64,000 nt of DNA, taken from Luteolibacter yonseiensis (GTDB lineage: Bacteria; Verrucomicrobiota; Verrucomicrobiia; Verrucomicrobiales; Akkermansiaceae). A model generated the notes under the pieces. It ran no database searches. It saw only the letters and a program-made list of their open reading frames with translations, and was not told the DNA's origin. The stretch covers positions 558,001 to 622,000 of the forward strand of contig NZ_JAENIK010000011.1 of the NCBI RefSeq assembly GCF_016595465.1, given 5' to 3'. The position numbers were made by a program, and so were the translations under genes. Every line of letters starts with the position of its first letter. Within the stretch, counting starts at the first letter, position 1. Below are positions 36,482-45,800 of the stretch, piece after piece.

Positions 36482-37308
36482 TGCGGTGGTTGAGAGTTGC
36501 TATCGGGGTCCACGGCCGGTTGCGTGGATTGTGAATTGATCTGGGCTTCCTGTGCTGTCTTCTGAGCGAATTTGCTCTCGGCCATGCGGGTTTTCTTCGA
36601 ATCGAGGCCCCGCATCGCCCCGTCCTTGCCGACCTTGTGGTTGTGGGCGCGGGCGTATTCCGCATAATGCGCGATCGCTTCCTCGATGTCCGGGTAGAAA
36701 TCAGCCTTGCCATCCCGCAGGAACAGGCCGGATTGGCAGGATTCGCGGAGGGTGTTGATGTTGTGGGATACGAAGATCAGCGACGCATGACGGGAGATCC
36801 GGTTGAAAGCCTGTTTCGCCTTATTCTTGAAATTCGTGTCGCCTACGGACGTGAGCTCGTCGATCAGATAGACATCGAAGCGAAAGGCCATGGAGAGACC
36901 GAATCCCAAGCGTGCGCGCATTCCTGACGAATACGTCTGCACGGGCATGTCGAAATACTCGGCGATTTCCGCGAACTCACTCACCTGCCGGATCACCTGG
37001 CGGGTATCCCCACGGCTGAGGCCATTGATCTTGCAGACGAACATCACATTTTGTCGTCCCGTGAGAACTCCTTGAAAACCAGATGCCAGGCCAAGAGGCC
37101 ACGAAATTTCGGAATCTGTCAGGATCGTACCGCTGTTGGCAGGTTCCGAACCGCCGATGAGACGGAGGAATGTCGATTTGCCGGCTCCGTTGGAGCCAAT
37201 GACGGCGACGTTGGTGCGGCTTGGGATCGTGAGCGAAACATCGTTGAGAATGTAACGGACTCCGTGCCGGACCTCGTAATACTTGGTGACGTTTCGCAGT
37301 TCGATCAT
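36478..37308 (-). CDS. kpsT: capsule export ABC transporter ATPase KpsT
   Basis: A 276-aa ATPase. Walker A is GSNGAGKST (from residue 38), the ABC signature YSSGMRARL, and Walker B FDVYLIDELTSVGD, the wording usual for polysaccharide ABC-2 ATPases. FVSHNINTLRES holds the switch His. A roughly 50-residue charged tail after residue 225 is beyond the KpsT core. It powers export of the finished lipid-linked polysaccharide with KpsM. kpsM ends 12 bp upstream; kpsE starts with a 4-bp overlap. Confidence 0.96.
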   Translation of the reverse strand: MIELRNVTKYYEVRHGVRYILNDVSLTIPSRTNVAVIGSNGAGKSTFLRLIGGSEPANSGTILTDSEISWPLGLASGFQGVLTGRQNVMFVCKINGLSRGDTRQVIRQVSEFAEIAEYFDMPVQTYSSGMRARLGFGLSMAFRFDVYLIDELTSVGDTNFKNKAKQAFNRISRHASLIFVSHNINTLRESCQSGLFLRDGKADFYPDIEEAIAHYAEYARAHNHKVGKDGAMRGLDSKKTRMAESKFAQKTAQEAQINSQSTQPAVDPDSNSQPPQ

Positions 37309-37320
37309 GGCGATCCGTTG

Positions 37321-38118
37321 TCAGTTTTGGGTGAGGAAGTTGCGGTTGAGCTGGAAAAGCGTGAGCCCCACCGCGGTGGTTACGATCGCAAATATGGCCG
37401 GGTAAAGCAGGTTGGCACCCTCGGCATGATAGAGTGGAAATAGCGCCTTTCTGCTCAGTTCGATCGTATGGACCAACGGATTCCAAAGCAGCCATTCCTG
37501 GGCCTGCCCCGGCATGGCGGAGATGGGAAACATCACCGCGGAGACAAACAGGAGCGGGCGCTGGATCACCAGCAAGATCTTCTCCACCTCGTTATAATGG
37601 GCCGCTCCGACGCCGAATATCAGCCCGAGACCGCAGCCGCTGAGCCAGGTCAGCAGATAGCAGATGGCAAGGGTGTCCAAATCCATGAAAGATATGTCTA
37701 TGCCGACCCAAAGCCCGATCAGGCAGAAAACCGCGAAGGCCAGCACTGTGTTTATCAGATGAAAGAGAAAACGCGCGATGATCGGGTCCAATGGCCGGAC
37801 GGTGGGGTAGACGAGCAGGCTTTGGCTTGACTCAAGGGCCTTCACCCCTCCTCCAAGCGGGCTGGTGAAGAGCCTCAGCAGGAGCATTCCATTGAGCACG
37901 AAGTAGGAGTATGGAATCTCGGGGACCGTGCGCCCGGCGATGGAGCCGATCAGCATGCCTACGATGACCACGCCCACCAGCGGTTCAAACAGCATCCAGA
38001 AAAAACCGAGCTTGTATTGGCCGAACTTGGTGGCCGTCTCACGGTTGATCAAGGCGCGGATGACCAGTATCTGGCTTGCCCAAGGAGATCGTTTGGGGAT
38101 GGAAACCTGTGCACGCAT
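37321..38118 (-). CDS. kpsM: capsule export ABC transporter permease KpsM
   Basis: A 265-aa ABC-2 permease with about six hydrophobic segments (for example GVVIVGMLIGSIAG and LAFAVFCLIGLWVGI). The N-terminus SQILVIRALINRETATKFGQYKLGF is the typical cytosolic ABC-2 lead-in. PLVHTIELSRKALFPLYH near residue 220 matches the end of KpsM/Wzm proteins. It forms the channel for capsule polysaccharide with KpsT. It sits between the DUF1353 lipoprotein gene and kpsT. Confidence 0.95.
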   Translation of the reverse strand: MRAQVSIPKRSPWASQILVIRALINRETATKFGQYKLGFFWMLFEPLVGVVIVGMLIGSIAGRTVPEIPYSYFVLNGMLLLRLFTSPLGGGVKALESSQSLLVYPTVRPLDPIIARFLFHLINTVLAFAVFCLIGLWVGIDISFMDLDTLAICYLLTWLSGCGLGLIFGVGAAHYNEVEKILLVIQRPLLFVSAVMFPISAMPGQAQEWLLWNPLVHTIELSRKALFPLYHAEGANLLYPAIFAIVTTAVGLTLFQLNRNFLTQN

Positions 38119-38139
38119 AGGGATTGGCTGGGAAAAATG

Positions 38140-38640
38140 TCAACGCAGGCTCTTGGAAAGCGAGTAAGCGGAAACAGTGGCATGCATCAATCGGGCTTTG
38201 TGGGGAGGGACCCCGTATGCCAACAACAACTCATGGAACAATTGATCCGCCTGTGTCCGGCTGATGCCCGGCTGGGTGAAAAGCCAGTCATGGAAGACCG
38301 CGGCCCAGGTGGTGGAGTGCTCCACTCCGTCTCCGAGCATGCTTTTCATTTTCACCGGAGCCGTGATTCCATTTGAAGTGTAACCCGCGGGGACGTGCCA
38401 GTCACGCCCACCGACGCGGACGGTCCATGGCTTGCGAACCCGGTAGTGGCCGTTTTTCAGACGTTTGAGTTCAGGCGCATCAGGTGTTCCTGCGATCGTT
38501 GGTCCCGTGGCGGGACGGCTCTGGGCCGGCGTGCGATGGATTGGGATGGGCCGCCCCTCCGGGATGCAGCCTGACAGGATGAGCCAGGGCAGAGGTACAA
38601 GCAATGGCGACAGTTTCAACATTTCCGATGGTTTGGTCAC
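38140..38640 (-). CDS. DUF1353 lipoprotein in the capsule export operon
   Basis: A 166-aa protein. The GTG start at 38640 overlaps the kpsD stop (GTGA), suggesting coupling; an ATG at 38622 is the other option. Its N-terminus is a lipoprotein signal with a LILSGC lipobox. The mature part matches DUF1353: WHVPAGYTSNGITAP, then AAVFHDWLF with a conserved His/Asp pair, and ADQLFHELLLAYGV. DUF1353 is best known from phage and some Gram-negative genomes and its function is unknown. Placed between kpsD and kpsM, it may be a periplasmic or outer-membrane accessory for export (inference). It is not part of the standard kps set. Confidence 0.82.
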   Translation of the reverse strand: MTKPSEMLKLSPLLVPLPWLILSGCIPEGRPIPIHRTPAQSRPATGPTIAGTPDAPELKRLKNGHYRVRKPWTVRVGGRDWHVPAGYTSNGITAPVKMKSMLGDGVEHSTTWAAVFHDWLFTQPGISRTQADQLFHELLLAYGVPPHKARLMHATVSAYSLSKSLR

Positions 38641-39704
38641 TGACGGATGCGATCCAAGTTATAGGCGGCTTGAGAGAATTGGGAAACCGGCAACAGTTGC
38701 GAAATCAGCCTGCTCCAACGGGTGAGCGGAGCCTCGGTGACATAAACGATGTCTTCTCCCTTGATCGCGAACCGCTGTGTCAGCAGTACCGAGGCCGGGT
38801 CTTTCAAGTTGAGGGTGTAGACGGTGTCTGGGTTGCCCTTGCGGAACACGAAAACGCCGGAGGGGTCGGAGCGTCTCTCGTCAAATCCGGAGGCGGCGCC
38901 GATCGCATCCGCCAAGGTTGGGAATGGAACGGGAAATGGAACTGTCATCGGCTTGTTGATCGCTCCCATCACATGGAACCGGTGCGAGGTGTCCGAGTTC
39001 ACGGTCAGCAGATCCCCTTCTTCAACAGGAAACGGGTTCGTTCGGAATCCTTGATAATCAAATACGTAATCCTGGCCATTCCGGCGGAGCGTGTATTTGT
39101 AAAGATGATCCGCCTCTATGGGGCCTCCGGAAACCGCGAGCAGGTCCAGCGAGGTGATCGAGCTCTTTTCCAAGGGGACGGGTCCGGGGTTCCTCACCTC
39201 GCCGATGACGTTGGCGGTGTGCGGGATGCGGGCGGTGCGGCCGACGGAGCCTTGGGCGGTCTTGGAAACCGGTCTCAATTTTTCGTCAAGTTCGGATGAA
39301 ATATCGGCGGTGTCCCTGCCGATGACCTTCAGTTCGCCCACGTAGGGGATGTTCACTCTTCCGTCTTCCGGGACTTCGATCGGTCCGAAGGTGAACGGAG
39401 AGCCGTGGGTGGAGAACGGACTTTGTTCGGAAAGATCGGTGATGACGAACCGCAGGGAGTCTCTTGCCCTAACCTTATCCGAGTAAGCGCTTCCCTTGAT
39501 GGGGGGTGGGGCATGTCCGATCCCGTAGTCGGAAGCAGGGCTGGGAAGATCCGCGCGGGAATGGATGTCGACGAGGTTGTAAGCAACCTGGCCTTCCTTG
39601 ATCGCTGTTTTCTGCGGGCCTGGCTGGGACATGAACGCACATGACGCGAGAGGAACCAGAATTACCAAATTGACAATGCTTAGCGTGAACCGGTAGTGGG
39701 TCAT
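38637..39704 (-). CDS. kpsD: polysaccharide export outer-membrane lipoprotein (KpsD/Wza family)
   Basis: A 355-aa protein from ATG 39704. A longer frame back to 39908 runs into the divergent kpsC start and lacks signal character. The signal ends in a lipobox (LVPLASCAF). Residues about 75-160 form the Poly_export domain (RARDSLRFVITD, DGRVNIPYVGELKV). SLBB-like beta-grasp units follow (TANVIGEVRNPGPVPLEKSS; SHRFHVMGAINKPMTVPFP). It forms the outer-membrane exit for the capsule. It heads the minus-strand operon and is divergent from kpsC, with about 200 bp between them for both promoters. Confidence 0.92.
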   Translation of the reverse strand: MTHYRFTLSIVNLVILVPLASCAFMSQPGPQKTAIKEGQVAYNLVDIHSRADLPSPASDYGIGHAPPPIKGSAYSDKVRARDSLRFVITDLSEQSPFSTHGSPFTFGPIEVPEDGRVNIPYVGELKVIGRDTADISSELDEKLRPVSKTAQGSVGRTARIPHTANVIGEVRNPGPVPLEKSSITSLDLLAVSGGPIEADHLYKYTLRRNGQDYVFDYQGFRTNPFPVEEGDLLTVNSDTSHRFHVMGAINKPMTVPFPVPFPTLADAIGAASGFDERRSDPSGVFVFRKGNPDTVYTLNLKDPASVLLTQRFAIKGEDIVYVTEAPLTRWSRLISQLLPVSQFSQAAYNLDRIRQ

Positions 39705-39906
39705 GGAATGGGATTCAGTGGATTCTTCAGCAAGCACGAAGCTCGCGGTTTGCAATGTGCTTGCTCTACCAGGATGGCCGCTCAACGGCAGGCCCTTGAA
39801 GATGTTTTCGGACTTGCTGTCAAGCCTAGCGCGATAGCCCTTTTCACAATTCCGGCGGGCAGGAGAGGATTGACAAGCGGTGGCGCCGGGAGGGACCTTG
39901 TGGCTC

Positions 39907-41949
39907 ATGTCCGCCCGTGAGGAGCTTCAAATCAAATGGTTGTTCCGTAAATTGCGGAGTCACCCGCGATTTGACGCGATGGTCTCGAAACTTGGTGTCG
40001 GCGGGTCCACCGTGTCGGCGGGATGGGGATACCGGCCGAGCGGCCGGTCCGCGGTCCGTGCCGCCAGGAAGGATGGGACACCGCTTCTGGTAATGGAAGA
40101 TGCGTTCGTAAGGTCCGGAAAACCGGGAAAAAGCACGGTGTATGGATTGGTCGCCGACTCGAAGGGGATCTACTACGATGCCTCCGGGAACAGCGATCTG
40201 GTCACCGCTCTGGAGACAGGAGAATCCGTCGGATGGATGGATCGTGCCCGGAGCCGGCCGGACGAAGTCGAGTCCCTGCTGGCGAAATTCCGGGAAACCC
40301 GGGCTTCGAAATACAATTGGTACCCCGGAGATTTCCGCAGCGACTGGCTCCCTGGGGAGTCCGGAGTCATGGTGGTCGATCAGACAAAAGGGGACAAGTC
40401 GCTTGAATGTGGCGCGGTGGCTCCCTCGGACTTCGATCGAATGGTCCGCGACGCGTTGGATGAACATCCCACGGGAGTGGTCTATCTGCGGGCGCATCCG
40501 GACCATCGCTACCGGGGCAAGCATTCGTGTTTTTCACCCTGGGTCTTTGAAGAACCCCGGGTGCGGCTGCTCCCTCCGGACATCTCGCCCGCCCGGTGCT
40601 TTGAATTCTGTGATGAGATTTACGCGGCCACTTCCCTGATGGGGATGGAGGGCCTCATTCATGGACGCCGCGTGAAAACCTACGGCTGGAATTTTTACGC
40701 GGGTTGGGGACTCACCGAGGACCGTTGCCGGGGCGAGGTGGCCAGGAGGCGCGGCGTTGTGAGCCTTTCCCGGCTTTTTGAGGCCGCCTATCTTCAGTAT
40801 TGTCATTATTTCGATCCCGACAGCGGTGAGCCATGTGGATTGGAGCGCGTTCTCGACCATGTCGCGCTCCAGCATTCCATCTCCGCCGAGGATGCCGGAT
40901 CGCGGGTGACGGTTGGCTGGACGCCATGGCAACGCGCGCTGGCGGCCGGATTTTTTTCAGCCCCCGGGACCGAACTCATGCATGCCGACTCGACCGCGGG
41001 TGCGGTGGAAATGATGAAATCCCTCCCGGGCGGCAAGTGTCTGCTCTGGGGTGGGGCTCCGGCTTCCGAATCCATCCAGACACCTGTGGTCCGGGTGGAG
41101 GATGGATTCCTGCGCTCGTCCGGACTCGGGGCCACCTTCCATAAACCGCTTTCCTGGGTCGTGGATGACGAGGGGATTTACTTCGATCCGAGAACGCCGA
41201 GCCGTCTCGAATCAATCTTGGAAAAGGGATCATTCACTTTTTCCGAAATGGCGGATGCCCGGGAGTTGCTACAGTTCCTCCGGGAAAAACGTCTGACGAA
41301 ATACAATGTCGGCGCGCACGGGATCACGTGGGATGGAGCCATGGCACAGGGACGAAAGGTGATCCTGGTGCCGGGTCAGGTGGAGGCGGATGCGTCGATC
41401 AAGGCCGGAAGCCCCGACATCAAGTCCAATGGCGAACTGCTCCGGCGGGTTCGGCAGCTCGAACCGGAAGCGTATCTGATCTTCAAGGCCCATCCGGACC
41501 TGGTGGCCGGTGCCCGTCACGGGAAAATCATTCCGGATGCGGCTGCGGGAGTGGCGGATCTGATCGTCACCGAGGGGAACGTCCTCGATTGGCTGGATAT
41601 CTGCGATGTCGTCCACACGATGACATCCACCGTGGGATTCGAAGCGATCCTGAGGCAGGTGCCGGTGGTGACGCATGGGATGCCCTTTTATGCGGGATGG
41701 GGCCTCACGCTGGACCATCTCGCCTGTGGCCGCCGGTCCAGGCGGCTGACCGTCGAGGAACTGGTTTGCGGTGCCCTGATCCGCTACCCCCGTTATTTGA
41801 ATCCGCTCAGCGGTGAGTTCACGACAGCCCTCCAGGTGGCGAAGCTCATTGCCGGCGGTGTGGCGAACAGCGAGCCCCCCTGGTACCTGCAGGGATTGTC
41901 GATTTTAAAACATGGCTGGGTGAAAATGGCCCGCCGGGGACACCCATGA
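39907..41949 (+). CDS. kpsC: capsule polysaccharide Kdo transferase KpsC (two-domain)
   Basis: A 680-aa protein from ATG 39907, with GGAGGG about 12 nt upstream; a GTG at 39880 would add 9 residues. It contains two copies of the capsule-synthesis domain, as in E. coli KpsC, which extends the poly-Kdo linker. Copy one has LVMEDAFVRSG, GVVYLRAHPDHRYRG and YGWNFYAGWGLTEDR. Copy two has VVRVEDGFLRSSGLG, AYLIFKAHPDLVAGARHG, TMTSTVGFEAILR and HGMPFYAGWGLTLDHL. It acts in the cytosol at the inner membrane with the KpsS-like enzyme. It overlaps the next gene by 4 bp. Confidence 0.94.
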   Translation: MSAREELQIKWLFRKLRSHPRFDAMVSKLGVGGSTVSAGWGYRPSGRSAVRAARKDGTPLLVMEDAFVRSGKPGKSTVYGLVADSKGIYYDASGNSDLVTALETGESVGWMDRARSRPDEVESLLAKFRETRASKYNWYPGDFRSDWLPGESGVMVVDQTKGDKSLECGAVAPSDFDRMVRDALDEHPTGVVYLRAHPDHRYRGKHSCFSPWVFEEPRVRLLPPDISPARCFEFCDEIYAATSLMGMEGLIHGRRVKTYGWNFYAGWGLTEDRCRGEVARRRGVVSLSRLFEAAYLQYCHYFDPDSGEPCGLERVLDHVALQHSISAEDAGSRVTVGWTPWQRALAAGFFSAPGTELMHADSTAGAVEMMKSLPGGKCLLWGGAPASESIQTPVVRVEDGFLRSSGLGATFHKPLSWVVDDEGIYFDPRTPSRLESILEKGSFTFSEMADARELLQFLREKRLTKYNVGAHGITWDGAMAQGRKVILVPGQVEADASIKAGSPDIKSNGELLRRVRQLEPEAYLIFKAHPDLVAGARHGKIIPDAAAGVADLIVTEGNVLDWLDICDVVHTMTSTVGFEAILRQVPVVTHGMPFYAGWGLTLDHLACGRRSRRLTVEELVCGALIRYPRYLNPLSGEFTTALQVAKLIAGGVANSEPPWYLQGLSILKHGWVKMARRGHP

Positions 41950-43085
41950 CCCGAGATCTGATGATGCGTGAAGAATGCCTCCATATCGAAGTTGTCACGG
42001 ACACCTACGCGCCGGATGTCAACGGAGTCGCGTTTTCATTGCACCGCCTCTGCTCCGGATTGCGGGAACTTGGACACGAGGTGGAGGTCATCCGCTCGGG
42101 GAGGGCGTGCGGACCCGGCGAGACCACCGTGTTTTCCTGGCCTCTTCCCGGCTATTGGGAGATCAAGGTCGGCGCGCCATTGCCTGGAGAGCTTTTCCGC
42201 CGGTGGCGGAAAAAACGGCCGGATGTCGTCTATGTCGCGATCGAGACGCCGCTCGGGTTTTCCGCCGCCGGTGCTGCGATCCGGTTGGGCATCCCGCTGG
42301 TCGGTGGTTTTCACACGAACTTCCGTGAGTACCTTCAGAAATATGGAGTCGATTGGGTGGGACGGCAGGTCTGGCTTTATCAGAAATGGTTCCACGAGCG
42401 CCTGCACCGCACGCTCGTGCCCTCGCCGGACGCCCGGGACAAGCTCGTGGCATCGGGTTTCACCAAGGTCGCGGTGCTGGGGCGCGGGGTGGATACCAGG
42501 CTGTTCAACCCGGGGAAACGGAGTGAGGAATTCCGTCGGAAATTCGGCGCGCAAGGTGCTTTGCCCATCGCCCTGGTGGTAGGACGCGTCTCTACGGAAA
42601 AAAACATCGGTCTCGCCCTGCGCGCGTTCACCCGCATGCGGGAGACGTGTCCCGACATGGTCTGCATCGTCGTGGGAGATGGACCGGCGCGCGCCAGGCT
42701 GGAGAGGGACCACCCCGAAGTGCGGTTCTCCGGCTATCTTCTGGGTGAGGAACTCGCGACCTGCTACGCTTCCGCCGACATCATGCTCTTTCCCAGCGAG
42801 ACCGAGACCTTCGGAAACGTCCTCATCGAAGGCATGGCCAGCGGTCTTGCGACGCTCGGTTACGACTACGCCGCCGCAGGCTGGCACGGCACCGACGGCG
42901 GAAATCTGCTGAAGGTGGAAAAAGGAGATGAAACGGCCTTCCTCGCCGCCGCTGAAAGGCTGCTGGATCCGGACCTCCGCGCGAAGCTCTCCGCCGGAGC
43001 CCTGGAGACCGCCGGCACGCTCGGCTGGCCCGGCATCGTCTCCCAGTTGGAAACCGTTTTTCGTGAAGTGACCTTGAAACCATAA
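41946..43085 (+). CDS. GT4-family glycosyltransferase
   Basis: A 379-aa enzyme whose ATG overlaps the kpsC stop (ATGA). The N-terminus HIEVVTDTYAPDVNGVAFSL and VGGFHTNFREYLQKYG are characteristic of GDP-mannose-dependent alpha-mannosyltransferases and SqdX/MgtA-like GT4 enzymes. VVGRVSTEKNIGLALRAF and PSETETFGNVLIEGMASGL (EX7E) form the donor site. It could build capsule or a glycolipid. Coupling to kpsC suggests the former, but sulfolipid-type or mannosyl transfer cannot be excluded. Confidence 0.88.
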   Translation: MTRDLMMREECLHIEVVTDTYAPDVNGVAFSLHRLCSGLRELGHEVEVIRSGRACGPGETTVFSWPLPGYWEIKVGAPLPGELFRRWRKKRPDVVYVAIETPLGFSAAGAAIRLGIPLVGGFHTNFREYLQKYGVDWVGRQVWLYQKWFHERLHRTLVPSPDARDKLVASGFTKVAVLGRGVDTRLFNPGKRSEEFRRKFGAQGALPIALVVGRVSTEKNIGLALRAFTRMRETCPDMVCIVVGDGPARARLERDHPEVRFSGYLLGEELATCYASADIMLFPSETETFGNVLIEGMASGLATLGYDYAAAGWHGTDGGNLLKVEKGDETAFLAAAERLLDPDLRAKLSAGALETAGTLGWPGIVSQLETVFREVTLKP

Positions 43086-43091
43086 AACCCC

Positions 43092-44930
43092 ATGTCCCAC
43101 CGCACCGCCCCTCTCGAAACTGAAAAGATGCCGCCCGGCATCCCCTACATCATCGGAAACGAGGCCGCCGAGAGGTTCTCGTTCTATGGCATGCGCACGA
43201 TCCTCGTGGTGTTCATGCTCCAGTACCTGCACTTCATGGATGGCACCGGTGGTCGTGAAATGAGTGCGAACGAAGCGGTGGAGAATTACCACCAGTTCGC
43301 CAGCTGGGTTTACTTCACCCCCTTGCTGGGCGCGCTCGTCGCGGATGTTTTATTCGGCAAATACCGGACCATCCTCTGGCTTTCCGTCGTTTACTGCCTT
43401 GGCCACGCCGCACTTGCCTGCATGGGGTCGTTCGGGAACTCACCCTGGTGGCTCTACTCGGGCCTGTTCCTCATCTGCGTCGGGTCGGGTGGCATCAAGC
43501 CCTGCGTTTCGGCACACGTGGGAGACCAGTTCGGGAAGAAAAACCATCATCTCATCACGCGGATCTACAACTGGTTCTACTTTTCCATCAACTTCGGGTC
43601 GTTTTTCTCCACCCTCCTCACTCCGTGGTTGTTGAAATGGCATGGCCCCCACTGGGCCTTTGGTGTCCCCGGTGTGCTCATGGCCATCGCCACCTTCATG
43701 TTCTGGCTCGGGCGAAACAGTTTCGTCCACATCCCGCCTTCCGGTGCGGGATTTTTCAAAGAAGCCTTTTCGCGTGACGGCATCGTGGCCCTCGGAAAAC
43801 TGATTCCGCTCTTCACCTTCATCGCGGTCTTCTGGTCGCTCTATGACCAGACCGGCTCTTCCTGGGTGCTCCAGGCCGAGCAGATGAACCTGACATTCCT
43901 CGGCGTCACCTGGCTGGAATCGCAGATCCAGGCGATCAACCCGATCCTCATCCTCACATTTATACCGCTCTTCACCTTCGTCATCTATCCGTGGCTGAAC
44001 AGGGTGTTCCCCCTGACACCGTTGCGGAAGATTGGCCTTGGCATGATCCTGATGACCGCGTCGTTCGCGCTGGTGACCCTCGTCCAGACATGGATCGACG
44101 CCGGCCAGCGTCCTTCCATCGGATGGCAGATGGCCGCTTTTTTCATCATCACCGCTGCGGAAATCATGGTCGCCATCGTCGGTCTGGAGTTCGCCTACAC
44201 CCAGGCTCCCAAAGCCATGAAGTCCTGGGTCATGTCCCTCTTCTGGCTCTCCGTGTGGGGAGGCAACCAATTCACCGCCCAGGTGAACCACTTCATCGCC
44301 ATCCCTTCCGCCGCCAACATCCAGCTGGAAGAAGCCATCGCCAAACTCCCCGCCGACTGGCAGAACTCGCCGCGCAACGTGGTCCTGCCGGGGTATGACG
44401 CGGTCACCGGCACCGCGGACGATTTCGTCGCCCGCTGCAGCCAGGGGCGTCTCGATTCATTGGAAATCCCGGATCGCCAGAATTTCCTCACCGCGGCGGA
44501 GCGGATCGAAGCGGCCTCGGCTGAACAGTTTCCTTCGAAAGAAAAAGGCAGGGAGATTCTCCGGGACTTCAAGGACCCATGGGGAAATCCGCTGGTCTAT
44601 GATGTCATCGACTCCTCCCACGCCCGCATCTCCAGTGCCGGTCCGGACCGGACGGAGAAGACAAAGTGGGACATCGGCATCATTATTGAAAAAGTCAGCG
44701 GCAGCGGGCCTTCGTCCGAATCCAGCTGGCTGAGCCGCCGCAAGGCCGAACTGGGTGTTCCGGAAAAGATCACCGAAGCGGGCTTCCAGCGCACGGAATT
44801 TTCCGGCGGCCAGAGCAAGTTGGAAGGCGCCGCTTACTTCCGCTTTTTCACCTGGCTGGTCCTTGGAACCGCCGCGGTCTTCATTCCCTTCGCCTGCTTC
44901 TATCGTCCGAAGACCTATCTCCACGACTGA
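43092..44930 (+). CDS. POT/PTR2 family proton-coupled peptide transporter
   Basis: A 612-aa membrane protein with about 12-14 helices. [21 protein letters not shown] is the POT N-terminal signature (ExxERFxFYG), and [17 protein letters not shown] is PTR2 signature 2. It would import di- and tripeptides using the proton gradient. A long soluble insert occupies about residues 430-575, before the last helix, larger than in typical bacterial POTs. It starts 6 bp after the GT4 gene, which may be accidental co-transcription. Confidence 0.93.
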   Translation: MSHRTAPLETEKMPPGIPYIIGNEAAERFSFYGMRTILVVFMLQYLHFMDGTGGREMSANEAVENYHQFASWVYFTPLLGALVADVLFGKYRTILWLSVVYCLGHAALACMGSFGNSPWWLYSGLFLICVGSGGIKPCVSAHVGDQFGKKNHHLITRIYNWFYFSINFGSFFSTLLTPWLLKWHGPHWAFGVPGVLMAIATFMFWLGRNSFVHIPPSGAGFFKEAFSRDGIVALGKLIPLFTFIAVFWSLYDQTGSSWVLQAEQMNLTFLGVTWLESQIQAINPILILTFIPLFTFVIYPWLNRVFPLTPLRKIGLGMILMTASFALVTLVQTWIDAGQRPSIGWQMAAFFIITAAEIMVAIVGLEFAYTQAPKAMKSWVMSLFWLSVWGGNQFTAQVNHFIAIPSAANIQLEEAIAKLPADWQNSPRNVVLPGYDAVTGTADDFVARCSQGRLDSLEIPDRQNFLTAAERIEAASAEQFPSKEKGREILRDFKDPWGNPLVYDVIDSSHARISSAGPDRTEKTKWDIGIIIEKVSGSGPSSESSWLSRRKAELGVPEKITEAGFQRTEFSGGQSKLEGAAYFRFFTWLVLGTAAVFIPFACFYRPKTYLHD

Positions 44931-44983
44931 TCTTCCGGCTTTGGCCGCGTATCCGAACCCGTCACGGTTACCGAATCGTCAGA

Positions 44984-45382
44984 ATGTCTCCACGCCCGGC
45001 TTCAAGGAATTTTCATCTCGCTCTCACGATTCTCATCGGATCCGTCTGGGTGTTTCACGGACTTTTCAGCAAGCTGGCGGACGGCATCCCGAGGCACCGT
45101 CAGATCGTGGAAAGGATACTCGGAGAGTCCGTGGCGGGCACCGCGACGACCGCCATCGGAGTGATGGAGATTTTGTTGGGGCTCTGGGCATACAGCCGCT
45201 ACCGGCGGAAGTCGTGTGCCTTCGTGCAGACGTCGGCCATCATCTCGATGAACTTCCTGGAGCTACTCCTCGCGCGGGACCTGCTGATTTCAGCTCCGGG
45301 AATGGTGGTGCTGAACCTCGCGTTCCTCACGCTGGTATGGATCTGGGCGCTCGGATCGCCAAAGACAGGTGTCAGCCGCTGA
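44984..45382 (+). CDS. DoxX-like small membrane protein
   Basis: A 132-aa protein with about four helices (LTILIGSVWVFHGLFSKLA; TTAIGVMEILLGLWAYSRY). The GVMEILLG segment and overall layout match DoxX-like proteins. Function is unknown; family members have been tied to quinone or thiol metabolism. Its end overlaps the convergent gene at 45372 by 11 bp. The pairing with a second small membrane gene and a methyltransferase gene is described at those entries. Confidence 0.7.
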   Translation: MSPRPASRNFHLALTILIGSVWVFHGLFSKLADGIPRHRQIVERILGESVAGTATTAIGVMEILLGLWAYSRYRRKSCAFVQTSAIISMNFLELLLARDLLISAPGMVVLNLAFLTLVWIWALGSPKTGVSR

Positions 45383-45800
45383 TCCACGCCTGCCACATTC
45401 CACAGAGGGCGAAAAGGGCCGCGAGTCCGATCCAGACGAAGGTGAACCACCAGTGCATGGCTGTCTCCAACCGTTTGCCCCGCCAGAGATCCGCCCGATA
45501 GACGAACCATTGGAAATAGAGCCGCAGTCCCCAGAATGCGGAGATTGACCAGGCGAGCCACGAGCCCGCCCGGGATGGTTCGAGGAAAATCCGGGGCTCC
45601 AACAGGCAGGGGAGCCCCATCATCACCAGCACCACGCAGATGAAAATCGTATGCACGTGGAATATGGACCGGTTTACCGGGGACATTCCTCTCGCATCCT
45701 CGGTCCATTTCAAATGACGGCCGATGGGGATGTGCGACACCGCCAGCAGGACCAGTCCGGCTCCGGCCAGCCTCAGCAAAAAGGTCAGTATTTCCATCAT
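45372..45800 (-). CDS. conserved small membrane protein
   Basis: A 142-aa protein with four predicted helices: ILTFLLRLAGAGLVLLAVS, TIFICVVLVMMGLPCLL, GSWLAWSISAFWGLRL and TFVWIGLAALFALCGM. It contains a hydrophilic loop with HLKWTEDARGMSPVNRSIFHVH that may be conserved. I do not recognise a characterised family. It overlaps the stop of the methyltransferase gene by 4 bp (45797-45800), so the three minus-strand genes 47303-45372 probably form one operon. Confidence 0.7.
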   Translation of the reverse strand: MMEILTFLLRLAGAGLVLLAVSHIPIGRHLKWTEDARGMSPVNRSIFHVHTIFICVVLVMMGLPCLLEPRIFLEPSRAGSWLAWSISAFWGLRLYFQWFVYRADLWRGKRLETAMHWWFTFVWIGLAALFALCGMWQAWISG

